DNA from: Candidatus Aerophobota bacterium
Lineage (GTDB): Bacteria; Aerophobota; Aerophobia; Aerophobales; B3-G15
DNA length: 10,802 nucleotides
Assembly (NCBI GenBank): GCA_030607765.1
Contig: JAUWJJ010000013.1
Coordinates: forward strand, 1-10,802
Direction: 5' to 3'
Below are positions 6,881 through 10,802 of this stretch, piece after piece. The translations under genes were made by a program, and so were the position numbers. Numbering within the stretch: the first letter of the stretch is position 1; each line of letters begins with the position of its first letter. The notes beneath the pieces were generated by a model. It searched no databases, had not been told where the DNA came from, and saw nothing but the letters and a program-made list of their open reading frames with translations.

Positions 6881-6909
6881 ATTTTAACCTAACTTTTCAA
6901 AGTAGTCAA
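6881..6909 (-). promoter_or_regulatory. Sigma70-type promoter of the murB-ftsQ-ftsA-ahcY-rplU operon
   Basis: On the minus strand the -35 box is TTGACT (6904-6909) and the -10 box is TAAAAT (6881-6886), with exactly 17 bases between them. Each box differs from consensus by one base. Transcription would start near 6874, giving a leader of roughly 25 bases that holds the murB ribosome binding site. This is the clearest promoter in the window. Confidence 0.85.
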
Positions 6910-7235
6910 GAGCAGTGGAAATTTTGATGAAAAGCTTGATAAGAATGGATTTCACTAATTTATTCTTTTTATATTAATGTAAGAATAATCTTAAAACAAG
7001 AACGTTGTTAGCAAAGTAACTGCTTAAAGTAACAAAATTTTTTAAAATGGCTCATATCAAAACCATCTTAATATAAGTCCATACCAAATCTGGAATTGCC
7101 TGGCTAAATCCTTTCTTGCCAATGCACAGGATGAGGAACTTATCTTAAAGGAAAAACTACAAAGCTCATGTAAATCTTCTTGATTTTCTTTCTATTTTTT
7201 GTATCCTTATATAAAATTATAGATAAGTTTTAGCT
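6910..7235. other. AT-rich divergent intergenic region
   Basis: This lies between the leftward murB operon and the rightward carB remnant. No gene is supported. A 45-codon open stretch on the plus strand (about 7044-7183) includes the peptide LANAQDEELILKEKLQ, which looks protein-like, but it has no start codon or ribosome binding site that I can support. Just before 7236, codons reading GTT TTA GCT ATG (VLAM) recall the GEV-(L/M)-A segment that precedes the preserved carB domain, with a TAA where Glu would be, so decay of carB probably extends to the left. Confidence 0.4.
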
Positions 7236-7719
7236 ATGAAAAATGTCAATAAAGCTTTATTAGTTCTGGAAATAGGAGTGGATGGGTTAAAAGAGCCCTC
7301 TTTAGATCTTTCCTTGGAAGAGTGCCGACAGAAATTAATCTTTCCCGGTGCAAAGAGGATATTTTTTATCGGATATGCCTTTAGATTGGGGATGTCAATA
7401 GAGGAAATTCATCAGCTAACTAAAATAGACCCCTGGTTTTTAGGCAATATGTAGGAAATTGTTGAACTGGAAGAAAAAATAAAAAAAATTGTTAAAGAAG
7501 AGAGAATCTCTACCTCCCTTTTGCGGGAAGTAAAACAGTATGGTTTTTCCGATAGGCAAATAGCTCGTCTTTTAGGAAAAGATGAACTATGGGTGCGTAG
7601 GTTAAGAAAGAAGGAAGATAGTAGCCGTGTATAAATTAGTAGATACCTGTGCTGCTGAGTTTGAGGCTTATGCCCCCTATTTTTACTCTACCTATGAAAT
7701 TGAAAATGAGAGTGAATAG
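7236..7719 (+). pseudogene. carB: Remnant of carbamoyl-phosphate synthase large chain (oligomerisation domain only)
   Basis: Three consecutive pieces match the central oligomerisation domain of CarB. The first (7236-7451) reads KALLVLEIGVDGL, AKRIFFIGYAF and IEEIHQLTKIDPWFL. Then a TAG at 7452-7454 interrupts, followed in the same frame by EIVELEEKIKK and YGFSDRQIARLLGKDELWVRRL up to a TAA at 7632-7634. The last piece continues in the next frame from about 7627 as [24 protein letters not shown] and stops at 7717-7719. CarB normally exceeds 1000 residues; here about 160 codons remain. Both ATP-grasp halves and the allosteric domain are missing. With a nonsense codon, a frameshift and both ends lost it cannot make a functional enzyme, although a separate small protein of 72 residues from the first piece cannot be formally excluded. 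A palindromic repeat lies 31 bases beyond its end. Confidence 0.85.
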
Positions 7720-7750
7720 CTCATAGAAAAAAATAGTGGCATTAAAATAA

Positions 7751-7806
7751 TGTAGTGCAGACCTTTAGGTCTGCCTATTTTGTCAGGTCTAAAGACCTGA
7801 GCTACA
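7751..7806. repeat. REPIN-like repeat, copy 3
   Basis: This is a 56-base unit from TGTAG to CTACA with two hairpins: GCAGACCT/AGGTCTGC with a TT loop, and TCAGGTCT/AGACCTGA with an AA loop. Its left half is identical over about 32 bases to that of the copy starting at 7832. The right stem differs from the other copies only by paired, compensating changes. Confidence 0.85.
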
Positions 7807-7831
7807 TGATGTTTGCCTAAATCCATCAAGA

Positions 7832-7887
7832 TGTAGTGCAGACCTTTAGGTCTGCCTATTTTGGCAAGTCTGAAGACTTGCGCTACA
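7832..7887. repeat. REPIN-like repeat, copy 4
   Basis: This is a second 56-base unit, 25 bases after the previous one. The left hairpin is the same. The right stem is GCAAGTCT/AGACTTGC with a GA loop, where two base pairs have changed on both sides relative to the copy at 7751, so pairing is kept. It ends in GCTACA. Confidence 0.85.
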
Positions 7888-7901
7888 TTTACGCTTGTTT
7901 T

Positions 7902-7951
7902 CGCAGGCTCTCAAGCCTGCGTTTATACGCACCCTAAAGGGTGCGGCTACC
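7902..7951. repeat. Degenerate REPIN-like unit immediately upstream of mnmG
   Basis: Two perfect 8-bp hairpins lie side by side: CGCAGGCT/AGCCTGCG at 7902-7921 with a CTCA loop, and CGCACCCT/AGGGTGCG at 7928-7945 with an AA loop, followed by GCTAC. The left GTAG is not present. The unit ends a few bases before the mnmG ribosome binding site, so its hairpins would sit in the mRNA leader if transcription begins upstream. Confidence 0.65.
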
Positions 7952-7972
7952 TTTAAGGAAAACTATTACAAA

Positions 7973-9871
7973 ATGTGGATATATCCAAAAAAGTATGAGG
8001 TAATTGTTGTAGGAGGAGGTCATGGTGGTATAGAGGCAAGTCTTGCTGCGGCTCGTCTTGGATGTAAAACCCTTCTTTTAACTATGAACCTGGATACTAT
8101 AGGTCTTATGTCCTGTAATCCTGCTGTAGGAGGTCTGGGGAAAGGTCAATTGGTAAAGGAAATAGATGCTCTGGGAGGTGAGATGGCGAAGGCAGTTGAT
8201 GCTACAGCTATGCAGTTTCATCGATTAAATACTAAAAAAGGTCCAGCAGTAAGGTCTTCCCGGGCCCAGGTAGATCGTCAGTATTACCGCTGGTATATGA
8301 AAAGGATTTTGGAGAATCAATCTGAATTAGACATAAAACAGGCTACAGCAGAGAAACTTCTGGTAAAAAGAGGACAGGTTCAGGGAATTGAAACGAATTT
8401 AAAAGAGCAGTATTCAGGAAAGTGTGTAATTATTACCCCGGGAACTTTTTTAAATGGTCTTATTCATATCGGACTTGTTAATTTTCCCGGGGGAAGAATA
8501 GCTGATTTTCCTTCCCTTGGTTTAGCTAAGAATCTAAAAGGATTAGGATTTCAGATGGGCAGGTTTAAAACTGGAACTTGTCCTCGCCTTAATGGAAGAA
8601 GTATTGATTTTTCTTCTCTTTCTCCTCAAAAAGGAGATGATGAGCCTCTCCCTTTTTCTTTTTCTACTCAAAAGCTTAAAGTTAAGCAGATTCCCTGTTA
8701 TATTACCTATACCAATAAAGAGACTCATAGTATCATCAGGGGAGGGCTGGGTCGTTCTCCTTTATATACCGGGGTAATCAAGGGAACAGGGGTAAGGTAC
8801 TGCCCTTCAGTTGAGAGTAAGATTGTAAAGTTTCCCGATAAGGAGAGGCACCAGATATTTTTAGAACCAGAGGGAAGAGATACTCTTGAATACTATCCCA
8901 ACGGTTTATCTACTTCTTTACCCTTGGATATTCAGCTTGAGATGCTACAAAGTATAAGGGGGCTAAAAGAAGTGGAAATAATAAGACCTGGTTACGGAAT
9001 AGAACATGATTATGTGGAGCCCACCCAGCTAAAGTCTACCCTGGAGACAAAAAGAATAAAAAATCTGTATCTTGCCGGACAGATTAACGGGACTACCGGT
9101 TACGAGGAAGCAGCAGCTCAGGGACTGATAGCTGGAATTAATGCTGCCCTGAGGGTTAAAAGAAAAAAATCTTTTAGCCTAAGTAGATCTCAAGCCTACA
9201 TTGGAGTTTTAATTGACGATCTGGTAACCAAAGGAACTGAGGAGCCCTATAGAATGTTTAACTCTCGGGTAGAGTATCGCCTTCTGCTAAGAGAGGACAA
9301 TGCTGGTTTAAGGCTAAATAAATTGGGATGGCAAATAGGTTTGGTGAGCGAGGAGGAATACAGGCAAACGGAGAAAAAGATAAAAACTATCCAAAAGGAA
9401 ATTGATAGACTTAGCTCAGTAAAGATATTTCCTTCCCCCTGGGTAAATAAAGAAATTTTAAAATTGGGGTCCACTCCTGTTAAAAATCCTCTTACACTCA
9501 AGGAACTGTTGCGCCGGCCCGAGATTATCTATAAAGATCTAAGAGTTTTCAATGATGCAGGAAGAAAGAAAAAATATTCAATCTCTGATGATGCAATAGA
9601 GCAGGTGGAAATTGAGGCTAAGTATGAGGGATACATCCGAAGGCAAAATACTCAGGTGAAAAAATTTAAAAAAATGGAGGATTGGAAAATTTCTTTTGAT
9701 TTTGATTTTCAGAAAATTCCTGGCCTATCCCGAGAGGTTAAAGAAAAACTTTGTCGGATAAGACCAACTTCCTTAGCTCAGGCTTCCCGTATCTCGGGAG
9801 TCACCCCTGCTGCAATTTCTCTTTTAATGATCTGGTTAAAGAGAGAGGAAAGAGGTAGGAATGCAAGATAA
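7973..9871 (+). CDS. mnmG: tRNA uridine-5-carboxymethylaminomethyl(34) synthesis enzyme MnmG (GidA)
   Basis: With MnmE (TrmE), MnmG installs the cmnm5 group on wobble uridine 34 of several tRNAs in the cytoplasm, using FAD, methylene-THF and NADH. From ATG at 7973 the protein has 632 residues, the normal length, and starts [19 protein letters not shown] with the FAD loop at about 14-19, matching the start of known MnmG proteins. Further landmarks are [50 protein letters not shown] and the C-terminal YEGYIRRQ and [12 protein letters not shown] segments that contact MnmE. The frame is open back to a TTG at 7895, but that would translate a palindromic repeat, so I reject it. AAGGA at 7955-7959 is 13 bases from the ATG, a weak spacing. 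The end overlaps the next gene by 11 bases. Confidence 0.97.
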   Translation: MWIYPKKYEVIVVGGGHGGIEASLAAARLGCKTLLLTMNLDTIGLMSCNPAVGGLGKGQLVKEIDALGGEMAKAVDATAMQFHRLNTKKGPAVRSSRAQVDRQYYRWYMKRILENQSELDIKQATAEKLLVKRGQVQGIETNLKEQYSGKCVIITPGTFLNGLIHIGLVNFPGGRIADFPSLGLAKNLKGLGFQMGRFKTGTCPRLNGRSIDFSSLSPQKGDDEPLPFSFSTQKLKVKQIPCYITYTNKETHSIIRGGLGRSPLYTGVIKGTGVRYCPSVESKIVKFPDKERHQIFLEPEGRDTLEYYPNGLSTSLPLDIQLEMLQSIRGLKEVEIIRPGYGIEHDYVEPTQLKSTLETKRIKNLYLAGQINGTTGYEEAAAQGLIAGINAALRVKRKKSFSLSRSQAYIGVLIDDLVTKGTEEPYRMFNSRVEYRLLLREDNAGLRLNKLGWQIGLVSEEEYRQTEKKIKTIQKEIDRLSSVKIFPSPWVNKEILKLGSTPVKNPLTLKELLRRPEIIYKDLRVFNDAGRKKKYSISDDAIEQVEIEAKYEGYIRRQNTQVKKFKKMEDWKISFDFDFQKIPGLSREVKEKLCRIRPTSLAQASRISGVTPAAISLLMIWLKREERGRNAR

Positions 9872-10544
9872 GAAAGAAAATTATTCTCAATTGGAAAGAT
9901 TAGCTTTAGACTTAGGGGCATGTTTGTTTGGAGTTACTGATATTGAGCCTTTGAAGAAAGATTTTATTGGTATTTCTCCCCAGAGTTTAAAAGATTTAAA
10001 ATATGGAGTATCTTTGGCTTTTAGGCTATCTGATAAAATTATTGAAGATATCCAGGATCATCCTACTCAACTTTATCTTCATCACTATCGTCAGGTTAAT
10101 TACCTGTTAGATCGGATGGCTTTAAAAATGAGTAATTTTATTCAAAACCAAGGCTGGCAGGCTCTTCCTATGCCTGCTTCCCAGACTATAGACTGGAAGA
10201 ATCAAAAAGGGCATCTCTCCCACAAAAAAATAGCTGTAGAGGCAGGTCTGGGGTGGAGAGGAAGGAACAACCTTTTAGTTAGTCCCCAATTTGGGTCAAG
10301 GATTAGATTGGTGACTGTCCTCACTAATCTGCCCCTCTATATAGACAAAAGAATTGAAGGGGACTGTAGTGCCTGTTTTTGTTGTCTTGAAGCTTGTCCG
10401 GCTAAAGCCATTAAAGAAAAAAGAGAAGAGTTTGACTGGCTCGCCTGTTTTGAAAAATTAGGCTGGTTTAGGAAAAAATATAACATAGCTCACTACATTT
10501 GTGGCATCTGCATCAAAGCCTGCCCTGGAAAAAAATTACAATAG
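9861..10544 (+). CDS. Double [4Fe-4S] cluster protein related to epoxyqueuosine reductase (QueG-like, short form)
   Basis: A 227-residue iron-sulphur protein. The C-terminal part has a ferredoxin-like pair of motifs: C169, C172, C175, C179 ([12 protein letters not shown]) and C196, C214, C217, C221 ([10 protein letters not shown]), enough for two [4Fe-4S] clusters. The middle ([29 protein letters not shown], split around G131) matches the AGLGW-GK region of QueG and the reductive dehalogenase relatives that bind a cobamide. However, true QueG has about 300-380 residues, and its catalytic Asp in the D-S-x-P motif aligns with Gln115 here, so I do not assign epoxyqueuosine reduction. It overlaps mnmG, so it is probably cotranslated, with AGAGG at 9851-9855 upstream. 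Company with a tRNA wobble-modifying gene is suggestive, not proof. The redox partner and substrate are unknown. Confidence 0.85.
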   Translation: MQDKKENYSQLERLALDLGACLFGVTDIEPLKKDFIGISPQSLKDLKYGVSLAFRLSDKIIEDIQDHPTQLYLHHYRQVNYLLDRMALKMSNFIQNQGWQALPMPASQTIDWKNQKGHLSHKKIAVEAGLGWRGRNNLLVSPQFGSRIRLVTVLTNLPLYIDKRIEGDCSACFCCLEACPAKAIKEKREEFDWLACFEKLGWFRKKYNIAHYICGICIKACPGKKLQ

Positions 10545-10562
10545 AAGATTAACAGGGATATT

Positions 10563-10802
10563 TCATCCTCTTCTGTATAAAATGACATCACCTACTTTAC
10601 TCCTTAGGTGAAATCCAAAATTCATCCTCAAAAAATCTAAATTTTCGAACGAATGGTAAGGTTTAACAGCTACTTTTTTAAAACGTACCAAAAACTCACC
10701 ATCCAGGCCTTATTCGGCTATATCATCCCCCGGAGGCATATCCTTCTGGTATACTTTAGATAGATCGAGGATAATCTGGCTGTTTTTCGGCCACTTTACC
10801 AG
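10563..10802 (-). pseudogene. 3' part of an unrecognised gene, with an in-frame TAA, running off the right edge
   Basis: From the window edge on the minus strand, 30 codons read LVKWPKNSQIILDLSKVYQK then DMPPGDDIAE, followed by TAA at 10710-10712. The same frame then continues for 48 more coding-like codons (GLDGEFLVRFKKVAVKPYHS then FENLDFLRMNFGFH and so on) to TGA at 10563-10565. Both halves have protein-like composition, so this may be one gene broken by a point mutation or base error; alternatively the gene truly ends at 10710 and the rest is chance. I do not recognise the family. The gene converges on the QueG-like gene, with only 18 bases between their stops if the longer reading is right. 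Confidence 0.35.

Noticed and set aside
7751..7887. CRISPR-like array
   Set aside because: Two direct repeats with internal palindromes and one 25-base gap do not form an array; the same unit occurs singly elsewhere and no cas genes are present.
7895..7972. TTG start at 7895 adding 26 residues to MnmG
   Set aside because: The extension is translated palindromic repeat and has no family homology; [10 protein letters not shown] matches the usual MnmG N-terminus.
10590..10611. CACCTA/TAGGTG inverted repeat as terminator of the QueG-like gene
   Set aside because: The stem is only 6 bp with a 10-base loop and no T-run follows.

Overview
The window reads as a piece of an AT-rich bacterial chromosome, probably from an uncultivated anaerobic lineage. 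It carries cell-wall and division genes (murB, ftsQ, ftsA), a bacterial L21 gene, bacterial promoter and Shine-Dalgarno signals and a bacterial tRNA-Ser. I cannot name the phylum from sequence alone. The gene order, the many small palindromic repeats and several broken genes resemble what is seen in metagenome-derived genomes of deep-branching anaerobes; that is an impression, not a measurement.

Layout. Bases 1-539 hold no convincing gene, but include one two-hairpin repeat (343-398). An exported isochorismatase-fold protein follows (540-1205, minus), then tRNA-Ser(CGA) (1392-1481, minus), then a toxin-antitoxin pair (1572-2015, minus) whose RelE-like toxin is frameshifted. The main operon runs on the minus strand from a near-consensus promoter at 6881-6909: murB, ftsQ, ftsA, ahcY, rplU. 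It resembles a trimmed division and cell wall (dcw) cluster in which ddl and ftsZ are missing at their usual places and ahcY plus rplU follow ftsA. ftsA has one in-frame TAA at codon 259, with clear FtsA sequence on both sides in the same frame. L21 has an extra tail encoded by a 9-bp tandem repeat.

The plus-strand block starts with a decayed piece of carB, essentially only the oligomerisation domain (about 7236-7719). A cluster of palindromic repeats follows (7751-7951), then mnmG (wobble-uridine modification) overlapping a short protein with two [4Fe-4S] clusters related to epoxyqueuosine reductase. The right edge (10563-10802, minus) shows a coding-like stretch interrupted by a TAA.

The most interesting structure is the family of about 56-bp elements of the form GTAG-hairpin-spacer-hairpin-CTAC, found at 343, 5094, 7751 and 7832 with degenerate relatives at 5156 and 7902. 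Their stems differ by compensatory base changes, which fits the REP/REPIN elements mobilised by RAYT transposases; no such transposase is in the window. I see no defence system, CRISPR array or clearly new multi-gene system.
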